A DNA stretch of 38,536 nucleotides, taken from the NCBI GenBank assembly GCA_023129415.1, contig JAGMCF010000053.1, positions 1 through 38,536 on the forward strand, in the 5' to 3' direction. Every line of letters starts with the position of its first letter. The stretch's first letter is position 1. A program made the translations under genes and the position numbers. This stretch comes from Candidatus Cloacimonadota bacterium. Lineage in GTDB: Bacteria; Cloacimonadota; Cloacimonadia; JGIOTU-2. Positions 30,924 through 38,536 of this stretch are shown in pieces. The notes below the pieces were generated by a model that saw only the letters and a program-made list of their open reading frames with translations, searched no databases and was not told the DNA's origin.

Positions 30924-32108
30924 ATGAAATATAGAGCATTATATAAAAGTTTACTTAACCACCTAAATAAGAAGCAGATATCACTTATTATTGGAGCTCG
31001 TCAAACTGGAAAAACAACATTAATGCAACAAATGAATTCATTTTTAAAGTCTAAAGGAAATCAAACTTTTTTTATATCATTAGAAGATCCTGAAATATTA
31101 AGTATTTTAAATACTCACCCTCGCAATCTCTATAATGTGATACCTCCTTTTAATGACAAGAGCAAGATTATACTTTTTATTGATGAAATTCAATACATGA
31201 AAGACCCAACAAATTTTCTCAAATATCATTATGATTTAAATAGTCATCAAATAAAAATGATTGTAAGCGGTTCATCAGCATTTTATATTGATTGGAAATT
31301 TAAAGACAGTTTGGCTGGTAGAAAACGCATCTTCAATTTACCAACTTTAAGTTTTGAAGAATTTCTGATTTTTAAAAATAGGGAAGAAATAGTCCCTTTT
31401 ATAAATTCCGGTAACATTCCGGAAATATACATTGCAGAATTAAACAAATGGTTAAACGAATATTTGCTATTTGGTGGATATCCGGATGTTGTTTTAGAGT
31501 CAAATACAACGGAGAAAAAATTAATCTTAAAGGATATAGCAGAATCATATATTAAAAAAGATGCTTTAGAAGCTAATTTAAAATATCCTGATGCTTATCT
31601 TGATATTCTAAGAATTTTGTCTTGTAGAAAAGGACTTTATAATGCAAATAGCATAGGAAATGAACTGAATATGAAACATCTAAGTGTTGAAGCTTATGTA
31701 AAGCTAATGGAGCGATCGTTTCATATTTCAAGAATTCACCCTTTTTATAGAAATTATTCAAAAGAATTAAGAAAAATGCCAAAAGTATATTATAATGATT
31801 TAGGTTTACGAAACTATTTTTTAAAAAATTTTGAACCTATTGCATTAAGAAAGGATAAGGGAGAATTATTAGAAAATTTTGTATTCAGACGATTTATGGA
31901 TTTTTATGATATTGACGAGATCAAATTCTGGAGAACGCAAAAAAAGCAAGAAGTTGATTTTATTATTCAGGAATCTAATGCTTATGAAGTTAAGTTCTCT
32001 GAAAAATCATTCAAACCTAATAAATATAAATTCTTCCAGGAAAAGTATCCAGAAATAACTTTTCATTTAATACATTTTGAGAATGTTCTGAAATTAAAAT
32101 TAGGTTAA
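30924..32108 (+). CDS. ATPase of the AAA_14/DUF4143 family
   Basis: 394 residues. Walker A GARQTGKTT (24-32), Walker B IILFIDEIQY (about 84-93), sensor-like MIVSGSSAFY (about 112-121), then LPTLSFEEFL and the DUF4143 part (about 200-394): YNDLGLRNYFL, GELLENFVF, FWRTQKKQEVDFII and YEVKF. The last segments resemble a PD-(D/E)xK nuclease-like core. These ATPases are common in many copies per genome, in accessory regions. Role unknown; defence or toxin-like functions have been suggested. It stands alone between hsdS/radC debris on both sides, so it is probably an inserted gene. Confidence 0.88.
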   Translation: MKYRALYKSLLNHLNKKQISLIIGARQTGKTTLMQQMNSFLKSKGNQTFFISLEDPEILSILNTHPRNLYNVIPPFNDKSKIILFIDEIQYMKDPTNFLKYHYDLNSHQIKMIVSGSSAFYIDWKFKDSLAGRKRIFNLPTLSFEEFLIFKNREEIVPFINSGNIPEIYIAELNKWLNEYLLFGGYPDVVLESNTTEKKLILKDIAESYIKKDALEANLKYPDAYLDILRILSCRKGLYNANSIGNELNMKHLSVEAYVKLMERSFHISRIHPFYRNYSKELRKMPKVYYNDLGLRNYFLKNFEPIALRKDKGELLENFVFRRFMDFYDIDEIKFWRTQKKQEVDFIIQESNAYEVKFSEKSFKPNKYKFFQEKYPEITFHLIHFENVLKLKLG

Positions 32109-32454
32109 AATAATTTTAAAATTCATAATGATAAAGTATGATAATAGCTAAATATACTAAATAAAAATTTGTAGTAATTATTGATAAAGCAAATTTTCAA
32201 TGGAGATAATAAATATTTCAGTTTTGCTGATGAAGGATTGATTTAAGAATATGATGGATGGAAAATGTAAGTTTTGCAGGTATGAGATTCAGGGAATTTG
32301 GGAATAGGAAGAATTGCTGAGTTTATTACTTTTACAAAAATATAACATTATAAAATTATAAAACTAATGTTCTCAGAAATTTATTTGACTTATTTAGTAT
32401 TTGAGATTTTTAATAGATAAATTGGAGATTATACAAAATAAGGTAAGAATAAAT
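32109..32454 (+). other. Gap containing a second RadC remnant; otherwise AT-rich filler
   Basis: Except for the fragment at 32202-32246 I see no gene in these 346 bases. The end of the gap precedes hsdR; AAGGTAAGAATAA before 32455 is a moderate ribosome binding site. Confidence 0.5.
32202..32246 (+). pseudogene. RadC C-terminal fragment
   Basis: Encodes GDNKYFSFADEGLI and a stop, nearly the same as the last residues of the RadC part of the scar at 30562-30753. The codons upstream are in a different frame. It marks another break point of a lost radC copy. Confidence 0.7.
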
Positions 32455-34782
32455 ATGTACTTAAGCGAAGCAGATACAAGAGCAAAACTTATTGATCCCG
32501 CACTTCATAAATGTGGCTGGACTGAAGACCTTATTAGACGAGAAGAAACAGAAAAAGGCATTTATGTTGTGGATGGAAAACCACAAAGAAGAAAAAAAGG
32601 AAGAATAGATTACCTTCTGCGAATAAGGGTTAATATTAACTCACAACCTGTTGCTGTTGCATTAATAGAAGCTAAACGAAGTGATGACCCTCCTGATAAA
32701 GGTCTTGAACAGGCAAAGAAATACGGACGATTAAATCATGTTCCATTTATATATTCTTCTAATGGTCATCTTTTTGTAGAATATGATAATTTTACAGGAA
32801 AAACTTCCAAACCTATTCCTATAATAGAATTCCCAAATCCTGATGAACTTCGTCAACGTTATGAAAAAGGTATTGGATTGTCACTTGAAAGTGAACAAAC
32901 AAAACCTTTACTTGTTCAATATAGCAGAGGTGAAGCAAGCCGTCGGTATTACCAGGATGCAGCAATTAGAGCATCTCTTGAAAAAATAGCACAAGGCAGA
33001 AAAAGATTACTTCTCTTCCTTGCTACAGGCTCTGGAAAAACATTTATTTCAGTTCATCTTTTGAAAAAAATTGCAGATGCAGGCCAACTCAGACGTGCTC
33101 TATTCCTTTGTGATAGAGATGAACTTCGTACACAAGGTTTGGGAGCTTTTCAAAATATTTTTGGGAATAATGCCGCTTCAGTAACAACTTCCAATCCTCA
33201 AAAAAATGCCAGAATATTAATTGCAACTTATCAGACCTTAAATGTTTCAGGTGAAGATGAAGATGCCCAATTCTTTCTTGAGAATTACCCTGAAAACTAT
33301 TTCAGCCAAATTATTATAGATGAATGTCATAGAAGTGCATGGGGCAAATGGAGTATTGTACTGAAAAGAAACCCAAATGCTGTTCAAATTGGTCTCACGG
33401 CAACTCCTCGCTATTGGGAAGGAGGAGAGGAAGCGGAGCGAAAAGAAGATGAAAAAATTACTGCAAATAACATAAAATATTTTGGTGAGCCTGTTTATGA
33501 ATATAGTATGTCTCAAGGAATTGAAGACGGTTATCTACCAGCATGTGAAATTATCAGGCGAGATGTAGATTTGGATGAAAAAGGTATTTCCCGAGAAGAT
33601 ATAGAACAAAAAAAAATAGAGGATGCTATAACAGGACAACCTCTTTTAACTGTTGAAACCAGAGAACATTATGAAGCACCATCATTTGAAAATGTTATAA
33701 TGTTACCTGATAGAATAAAAATAATGTGTAAAGACCTTTTTGAAATGTTTCTTCAAACCGGTGGACCCCACCAAAAAACTGTTATATTTTGTGTTCGCGA
33801 CATACATGCCGATAGAGTTACAACTGAAATGAATAATCTGTATGCTGACTGGTGTTCAAGAAAAGGACAGAATAGACTGAAAGATTATGCTTTTAAATGT
33901 ACTGCTAAGGTGAAAGGAAGCCAATATATTGCTGATTTACGGGGTTCTGAACGAACTCATTTCATAGCAACTACTGTAGATTTGATTACAACGGGTGTTG
34001 ATGTTCCAATTATCAGGAATGTAGTTTTCTTTAAATATGTGCGTTCCCCGATTGCTTTTCAACAGATGATGGGAAGGGGTTCAAGAATTCACTTGCCAAC
34101 CAACAAACTAATGTTTCGCGTATATGATTATACAAATGCAACTAGACTTTTAGGAAAAGATTTTATTACTAAACCCTCTCCTCATCGTCCACCAATTCCA
34201 CCTCAACCACCTGAAAAAATTATCAGTGTTGAAGGATTTGATGTTCATATAAATCCTGCAGGTACTTTTATTGTTATTGAAAAGGAAGGTAAATTATCAA
34301 TGGTAAGTGTGGAGGAGTATAAACAAATTCTTGCGGAACATTTAGTTAAAGAAGTTAAAACATTTGAAGAATTTCATAAATACTGGATCGATCCTTTGAA
34401 ACGTTCGGAGCTTATTGATTCACTTCCCAATGCAGGACATGGAGTACGATTACTTCAAGAACTTATGAAGTTAAAAGACTATGATATTTATGACATATTT
34501 GCAGAAATTGCATTTGGTTTAGCTCCTAAAAGCCGTAAGGAAAGAGTAGAAGCATTGCACTACAAACACGATGAGTGGTTTAAAAATCTACCTGAAAAGA
34601 CTGTGAAAACATTATTTGCTCTGGCAAAACAATTTGAAATAGGCGGTATTGAAGAATTAGAAAATCCACATATTTTTAATGTCAGAGATGTGGTTAATGC
34701 AGGAGGTCTTCAATCTCTGAAAATACTCGGTGAACCTAAAGATATTATCATCCAGACAAAAGAAAGAATATTCGCATTATGA
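32455..34782 (+). CDS. hsdR: Type I restriction endonuclease R subunit (EcoEI type)
   Basis: 775 residues from ATG 32455; an in-frame TTG 54 bases upstream lacks a ribosome binding site and the protein MYLSEADTRAKLIDPALHKC starts as in other members. Residues 1-120 are the nuclease domain with D52 in RIDYLL and E72-x-K74 in LIEAKRSDD. Then the SF2 motor: Walker A ATGSGKT (190-196), DECH (289-292), TATP (315-318), motif VI QQMMGRGSRI (about 554-563). The C-terminal part (about 620-775) fits the EcoEI_R_C region that docks to the modification enzyme. Cuts unmodified DNA after translocation together with HsdM and HsdS. It overlaps radC by 4 bases (ATGA). Confidence 0.93.
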   Translation: MYLSEADTRAKLIDPALHKCGWTEDLIRREETEKGIYVVDGKPQRRKKGRIDYLLRIRVNINSQPVAVALIEAKRSDDPPDKGLEQAKKYGRLNHVPFIYSSNGHLFVEYDNFTGKTSKPIPIIEFPNPDELRQRYEKGIGLSLESEQTKPLLVQYSRGEASRRYYQDAAIRASLEKIAQGRKRLLLFLATGSGKTFISVHLLKKIADAGQLRRALFLCDRDELRTQGLGAFQNIFGNNAASVTTSNPQKNARILIATYQTLNVSGEDEDAQFFLENYPENYFSQIIIDECHRSAWGKWSIVLKRNPNAVQIGLTATPRYWEGGEEAERKEDEKITANNIKYFGEPVYEYSMSQGIEDGYLPACEIIRRDVDLDEKGISREDIEQKKIEDAITGQPLLTVETREHYEAPSFENVIMLPDRIKIMCKDLFEMFLQTGGPHQKTVIFCVRDIHADRVTTEMNNLYADWCSRKGQNRLKDYAFKCTAKVKGSQYIADLRGSERTHFIATTVDLITTGVDVPIIRNVVFFKYVRSPIAFQQMMGRGSRIHLPTNKLMFRVYDYTNATRLLGKDFITKPSPHRPPIPPQPPEKIISVEGFDVHINPAGTFIVIEKEGKLSMVSVEEYKQILAEHLVKEVKTFEEFHKYWIDPLKRSELIDSLPNAGHGVRLLQELMKLKDYDIYDIFAEIAFGLAPKSRKERVEALHYKHDEWFKNLPEKTVKTLFALAKQFEIGGIEELENPHIFNVRDVVNAGGLQSLKILGEPKDIIIQTKERIFAL

Positions 34783-35705
34783 GAAACGAATCATTTTTAA
34801 AAAAAGAAATAATTGATTTCCTTGTTGGAAATTCAATCTACCCAATGATAAGTAAAAAAGGTAAAGTATTTCTAAAGCTCCCCAAAAAGAATTGTATCAG
34901 TAAAGAGAAAGCTAAAGAAATAATCAAACAATTAGATATAAAAACAGCAGATGATTGTAAGCAAATTAGAGATGAGGTTAAAAAGCGTGCTTCCGAACTT
35001 CGGCAAAATCTTCCTATAAAAAAATGGATAAAAGAAGAAAGACCCAGAGAAATGCTGATTAGTTCCGGACCAGAATCATTATCTTTATCAAAACTTCTGG
35101 CAATAATTCTGCGAACCGGAAAAGAAGGAATCAGTGCGGAAGAACTATCAAAAAGATTATTAAATAAAATTGGAACATTAAGAGCAATAGATTCAGCATC
35201 TATTTCTGAAATTTGTGAAATTGATGGAATTGGTCCTGCCAAAGCAGCACAAATAAAAGCAGCTCTGGAGATTGGAAAACGACTTTTTAAAGAAAGTGCG
35301 AAAAAACAGAAAAAGATTAAAAGCCCTGATGATATTATCAATTATGTTGCTGAATATTATGGAGCATATCTCAGAGATGCTAAAAAAGAGTTCTTTAATG
35401 TTATTCTTCTGGATATTAAAAACAAACCGATTCATAATATAGAAATAAGCAAAGGCAGCATTAATGCAAGTATTGTTGACCCCAAAGAAATCATAAAAGA
35501 AGTCACATTGAAATCTGCTTCTTCCATTATTCTGGTTCATAATCATCCATCTGGTGATACAGAACCGTCTGCGGATGATATTAAACTTACCAATAAAATT
35601 ATTGATGCCTGCAATATTGTGGGAATAAAAGTGCTTGATCATATAATTATCGGAAAAAATGTAGATGACTATTATAGCTTTTCAAATACTGGTCTAATAA
35701 AATAG
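34779..35705 (+). CDS. radC: RadC/JAB-domain protein with an N-terminal extension
   Basis: 308 residues against about 225 for a typical RadC. Residues 80-175 hold the UPF0758 N-terminal helices with a helix-hairpin-helix (IDGIGPAKAAQIKAALEIGK). Residues 180-308 are the JAB/MPN domain with HNHPSGD (254-260) followed by D267 in the JAMM metal motif. Residues 1-79 are extra and Lys-rich (KGKVFLKLPKKNCISKEKAK). Despite the name, RadC is not a proven repair protein; it often occurs with restriction systems and mobile islands. Translational coupling with hsdR puts it inside this system. Confidence 0.92.
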   Translation: MRNESFLKKEIIDFLVGNSIYPMISKKGKVFLKLPKKNCISKEKAKEIIKQLDIKTADDCKQIRDEVKKRASELRQNLPIKKWIKEERPREMLISSGPESLSLSKLLAIILRTGKEGISAEELSKRLLNKIGTLRAIDSASISEICEIDGIGPAKAAQIKAALEIGKRLFKESAKKQKKIKSPDDIINYVAEYYGAYLRDAKKEFFNVILLDIKNKPIHNIEISKGSINASIVDPKEIIKEVTLKSASSIILVHNHPSGDTEPSADDIKLTNKIIDACNIVGIKVLDHIIIGKNVDDYYSFSNTGLIK

Positions 35706-35719
35706 GAATTGCATGTAAT

Positions 35720-37198
35720 ATGGGAATATATAAAATATTTATCAGCAGCGTTCAAGAGGAATTTAAAAAGGAACGATTAGTAGTAAAAGAACTTATAACC
35801 CAGAATGCTCTACTAAAAAAGTATTTCACAGTATTTCTTTTTGAAGACCTTCCAGCTAAAAGCAAATCAGCACAAGACATTTATTTAAGAAATATTTCAA
35901 AAAGTGATATTATGATATTAATTTTAGGAAAAGACTATGGAAAGATAGGTGCTGATAATCTTTCTGCTATTGAAAAAGAATATAGAAAAGCAGTTGAAAA
36001 AAATTTAGAAACTCTAACATTTATAAAAGATGTCAATAACTCTGATAGAGATAAAAGAGTATTACGACTCATTAAAGAAATAGAAAACCCTGATAAAGGC
36101 TATATATATAAGACATTTGATGATAATTCACAATTAAAAGAGTGTATTTATAACAGTCTTGTAGAATTTCTTGATGAGCAAGGTATTTTACCTAAATTTC
36201 CTTTTGACAAAAGAATATGTGAAGATGCATCTTATGAAGATATAAAGGAAGAATTAGTTTGGGATTTTCTGGAAACCAGAGCAACAAAACTGAAAGTAGC
36301 AGTTCCGAAAATATCTATTAAAGATTTTCTACAAAAAACTGTTAAAGTAGTAAAAGACGAAGATGGAGTGTTAAAACCGACAAATACTGCAATATTATTT
36401 TTCTGTGACAATCCTCAAGATTTCATTTCGCAAAGTATTATTAAAATTGCCCGTTTTAGAGGAAATACACGAATTGAATTTATTGATTCCCAAGAATTAA
36501 TAGGTCCAATCTATAAAATTCTTAATTATATTGAAAATTTTTTCAAAAGAAATACGCGTTTAGCAAGTAAGATTGTAGAATTTAAACGAGTGGACATACC
36601 TGAATATCCTTTTGAGGCTATAAGAGAAGCGATTGTTAATGCCATTGCACATAGAGATTATTTACGAATTGGTGCAAATATTCAAATAAATATTTTTGAT
36701 GATAGAATTGAGGTTACCAGTCCTGGTGGGTTACTTCCCGGCTTAGATATAAATCATCTGGAAGGTGTTCATGAAACAAGGAATAAAGAGATCTGCAAAA
36801 TTTTTCACGAAACAAAAGATATGGAAAAATATGGCACTGGAATAACTAAGATGAACAACTTGATGAATGAACATGGTCTTAATCAACCTGCTTTAAATCA
36901 GATAAGTAATTTCTTCAGAGTTACCTTTTATGGACCCGGTGAAAAAATTCTAGATTTGGTTTCAAATATACCCGAAGAAAGGCAAACAGATTTAAAAGAA
37001 TTAGGTCTGAATGAAAGACAGATTGAAGCATTGAGATTGATGGTGAATGAAGATGAAAAAATAACAATTAGAAAATATGCAAATTTTTTTAATGTTAGTG
37101 ATAAGACTGTAAAAAGGGATTTGAAGAAGTTGGTTGAAACAGGATTTGTAGTTAAAGTTGGATATAAAAAGGGAGCATATTTTGAAGCAAAAAAATAA
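35720..37198 (+). CDS. DUF4062 - HATPase_c_4 - winged-helix protein
   Basis: 492 residues; AGGAATTG precedes the ATG. Residues 1-110 are DUF4062 (YKIFISSVQEEFKKER, SKSDIMILILGKDYG), a TIR/SEFIR-like fold. Residues 160-290 match the linker of Schlafen/AlbA-type ATP-binding proteins (PTNTAILFFCDNPQ). Residues 295-400 carry GHKL ATPase motifs EAIREAIVNAIAHRDY (299-314), SPGGLLPG (334-341), RNKEICKIF and EKYGTGI (369-375). Residues 432-492 form a winged helix (ITIRKYANFFNVSDKTVKRD). Compared with the usual AlbA_2-HATPase-wHTH proteins, DUF4062 stands where AlbA_2 would be. It lies between radC and hsdS in the same direction. Regulator or separate defence effector are both possible. Confidence 0.85.
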   Translation: MGIYKIFISSVQEEFKKERLVVKELITQNALLKKYFTVFLFEDLPAKSKSAQDIYLRNISKSDIMILILGKDYGKIGADNLSAIEKEYRKAVEKNLETLTFIKDVNNSDRDKRVLRLIKEIENPDKGYIYKTFDDNSQLKECIYNSLVEFLDEQGILPKFPFDKRICEDASYEDIKEELVWDFLETRATKLKVAVPKISIKDFLQKTVKVVKDEDGVLKPTNTAILFFCDNPQDFISQSIIKIARFRGNTRIEFIDSQELIGPIYKILNYIENFFKRNTRLASKIVEFKRVDIPEYPFEAIREAIVNAIAHRDYLRIGANIQINIFDDRIEVTSPGGLLPGLDINHLEGVHETRNKEICKIFHETKDMEKYGTGITKMNNLMNEHGLNQPALNQISNFFRVTFYGPGEKILDLVSNIPEERQTDLKELGLNERQIEALRLMVNEDEKITIRKYANFFNVSDKTVKRDLKKLVETGFVVKVGYKKGAYFEAKK

Positions 37199-37484
37199 AG
37201 CTCCTAAAAATGAAATAATGTCCTTAAAAATATCCCTAAATTTGATGTCCCTAAAAACGCAGAAATGTCCCTAAAAATGTCCCAAAAAACTTTATAGAGA
37301 AAATGGGTAAAACAAAGGGAACATATTTTAAAGCAAAAAAATAAAGATCCTAAAAATGAAATAATGTCCTTAAAAATATCCCTAAATTTGATGTCCCTAA
37401 AAACGCAGAAATGTCCCTAAAAATGTCCCAAAAAACTTTATAGAGAAAATGGGTAAAACAAAGGGAACATATTTTAAAGCAAAA
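37168..37484 (+). repeat. 146-bp tandem repeat including the 3' end of the DUF4062 gene
   Basis: Copy 1 about 37168-37313, copy 2 about 37314-37459, partial copy 3 37460-37484, with an exact 146-base offset. The first 31 bases of each copy encode or mimic the protein's end (KGAYFEAKK in the gene, KGTYFKAKK in copy 2). The rest contains ATGTCCCTAAAA-type subrepeats (five or so per copy). The copies are nearly identical, so the duplication is recent. Confidence 0.9.
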
Positions 37485-37649
37485 TGAATTACCGAAATAA
37501 TAAAAAAATTACCAAAATAATTACCGAAATTGTTTGGCGCATAAATTTGGAAAATGGCATATATTCTTATTTATGGTTAAAAATAATGAGTATGGCACAT
37601 GAAGCTTAAATGTGGCACAAAAAGTGGCGTATAAAAAGCAAATAAAAAA
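37485..37649. other. Spacer before hsdS, no gene seen
   Basis: AT-rich, with short repeated phrases (ATTACCGAAATAAT, ATTACCAAAATAAT and TGGCGCATAAA, TGGCGTATAAA). No good ribosome binding site precedes the hsdS start. Confidence 0.4.
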
Positions 37650-38536
37650 ATGCAAACCAAAATAAATAATTCCACAATCCACAATCAACAACCCGAACTC
37701 CCAACTGACTGGAAATGGGTGAGATTGGGAGAGGTGTGTGTGATAAATCCTCGGCGTCCAAAAAATTTCACTCGTTTCCCAGAAAGTCTAACAACATTTA
37801 TTCCAATGTCATCAGTTAATGGAAAGTCTGGTGCAATAATAAAACCGGAAGTTGTTCCTTATTTCAAAGTTGCTAGAGGTTATACATATTTTGAAGAAAA
37901 TGATGTTCTCTTTGCTAAAATTACTCCTTGTATGCAAAATGGTAAACATTTAATAGCAAGAAATTTGATTGATAGAGTAGGTTTTGGAACAACCGAATTT
38001 CATGTTTTAAGAACTAAAGATGAAATTCTACCTGAATGGATTCACTTTTTTATTCGCCAACCACTTTTTTTAAAAGAAGCAACTTCATATTTTACTGGTG
38101 CTGTAGGTCAGCAAAGAGTTCCTAAAGAATTTTTATCTAATTACATTATTCCTCTCCCCCCACTTTACGAACAAAAACGCATTGCTAAAAAAATCCAGGA
38201 ACTTATGCAAGAAATAGATAAATCCCGAAATGCCTGCGAAAAGCAACTTGAAGCAGTAAAAGCTCTTCCTTCTTCCTATCTGCGAGAAGTTTTTGAAAGC
38301 GAAGAAGCAAAGAAGTGGGAAAGGAAAAGGCTGGGGGAGGTTTGTGATATTTTTAGTGGTTCTTCAGCACCACAAGATGAAAAATATTTTGTTAACGGTA
38401 AATATCCTTTTGTAAGAGTTCAAGATTTAGGAAGATATTCAAAGACTGATAATCTTCATAAAATTAAAGATTATATTAATGATACCGCTATTTATGAACT
38501 TAAATTAAAAGAGGCTAATAAAGGAACTATTCTTTT
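37650..38536 (+). CDS. hsdS: Type I restriction specificity subunit (C-terminus beyond right edge)
   Basis: 295 codons, open to the window end. First target-recognition domain from ELPTDWKWVRLGEVCVINPR to about residue 165, ending in GAVGQQRVPKEFLSNYIIPL. Central conserved helices follow (PLYEQKRIAKKIQELMQEID), the spacer that sets the distance between half-sites. A second recognition domain begins at WERKRLGEVCDIFSGSSAPQ and is cut by the edge. It directs DNA binding of the methyltransferase and restriction complex. The start is fixed by similarity to the scar at 30562. The HsdM gene, needed for function, is not in the window and would be expected to the right or elsewhere. Confidence 0.92.
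   Translation, partial: MQTKINNSTIHNQQPELPTDWKWVRLGEVCVINPRRPKNFTRFPESLTTFIPMSSVNGKSGAIIKPEVVPYFKVARGYTYFEENDVLFAKITPCMQNGKHLIARNLIDRVGFGTTEFHVLRTKDEILPEWIHFFIRQPLFLKEATSYFTGAVGQQRVPKEFLSNYIIPLPPLYEQKRIAKKIQELMQEIDKSRNACEKQLEAVKALPSSYLREVFESEEAKKWERKRLGEVCDIFSGSSAPQDEKYFVNGKYPFVRVQDLGRYSKTDNLHKIKDYINDTAIYELKLKEANKGTIL

Noticed and set aside
1-38536. Insertion sequences or integrases
   Set aside because: I looked for transposase and integrase proteins and saw none; the repeats present are all non-coding or carry only the four-helix-bundle gene.

Overview
The window (38.5 kb, AT-rich) looks like a chromosomal contig of an uncultured diderm bacterium. I place it in the Fibrobacteres-Chlorobi-Bacteroidetes (FCB) superphylum, most like Cloacimonadota or a neighbouring candidate phylum. 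The reasons are C-terminal sorting tails of the YPNPFNP...VYNIKGQLVR...NGIYL type on two secreted proteins, signal peptides and lipoboxes, an LpxH-like lipid A enzyme, an Mla/MCE lipid transport locus, and intergenic regions crowded with short dispersed palindromes. The assignment rests on recalled protein features, not on a database search.

Layout. 1-4.4 kb: two secreted parallel beta-helix proteins (one cut by the left edge, minus strand). 4.35-5.01 kb: a four-helix-bundle gene (23S rRNA intervening-sequence protein family) between two oppositely oriented arrays of 7-nt repeats. 5.1-6.2 kb: hypA with a MinD/Mrp-type ATPase (nickel insertion). 6.9-13.6 kb: secreted proteins, namely a 1126-residue tail-fibre-like protein with a peptidase S74 chaperone domain, a sorting-tail protein and an endonuclease/exonuclease/phosphatase protein. 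13.6-15.4 kb: tRNA-Ala, a mini-lipoprotein ORF, a PEBP/YbhB protein, tRNA-Val (minus) and a DUF4159 protein. 15.8-21.4 kb: LpxH-like phosphatase, Ig-like lipoprotein, riboflavin synthase, SPOR lipoprotein and an alanine racemase with a long extra C-terminal region. 21.7-27.3 kb: an Mla-type phospholipid transport locus (MlaD, PqiC-like lipoprotein, putative outer-membrane protein, STAS-MlaE fusion, MlaF), split by a second, decayed four-helix-bundle element with inverted 7-nt arrays. 27.3-30.5 kb: TrmO-like protein, then a tightly overlapping trio of isochorismatase-like hydrolase, TrxR-like flavoprotein and RlmN-like radical SAM protein. 30.5-38.5 kb: a defence-type region with hsdS/radC debris, a DUF4143 ATPase, type I restriction HsdR, RadC, a DUF4062-ATPase-wHTH protein and the start of HsdS. 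No HsdM gene lies inside the window.

The most interesting signal is the pair of four-helix-bundle units at 4355-5010 and 23308-23736. Each gene sits between arrays of degenerate heptamers that run in opposite directions, the heptamer differs between the two units (GATGCCG versus CAGTAGG), and the left array supplies the last codons and stop of the upstream gene in both cases. This recalls the stem-flanked ORFs of 23S rRNA intervening sequences, but placed between protein genes. Other layers of repeats are CCCGAT/ATCGGG hairpins in most long intergenic gaps, a CTTTGTG-rich leader repeat that abuts or encodes the starts of three genes, a pair of about 90-bp hairpin elements, and a MITE-like element. 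Several are nested inside one another, and one palindrome lies in frame inside a coding sequence.
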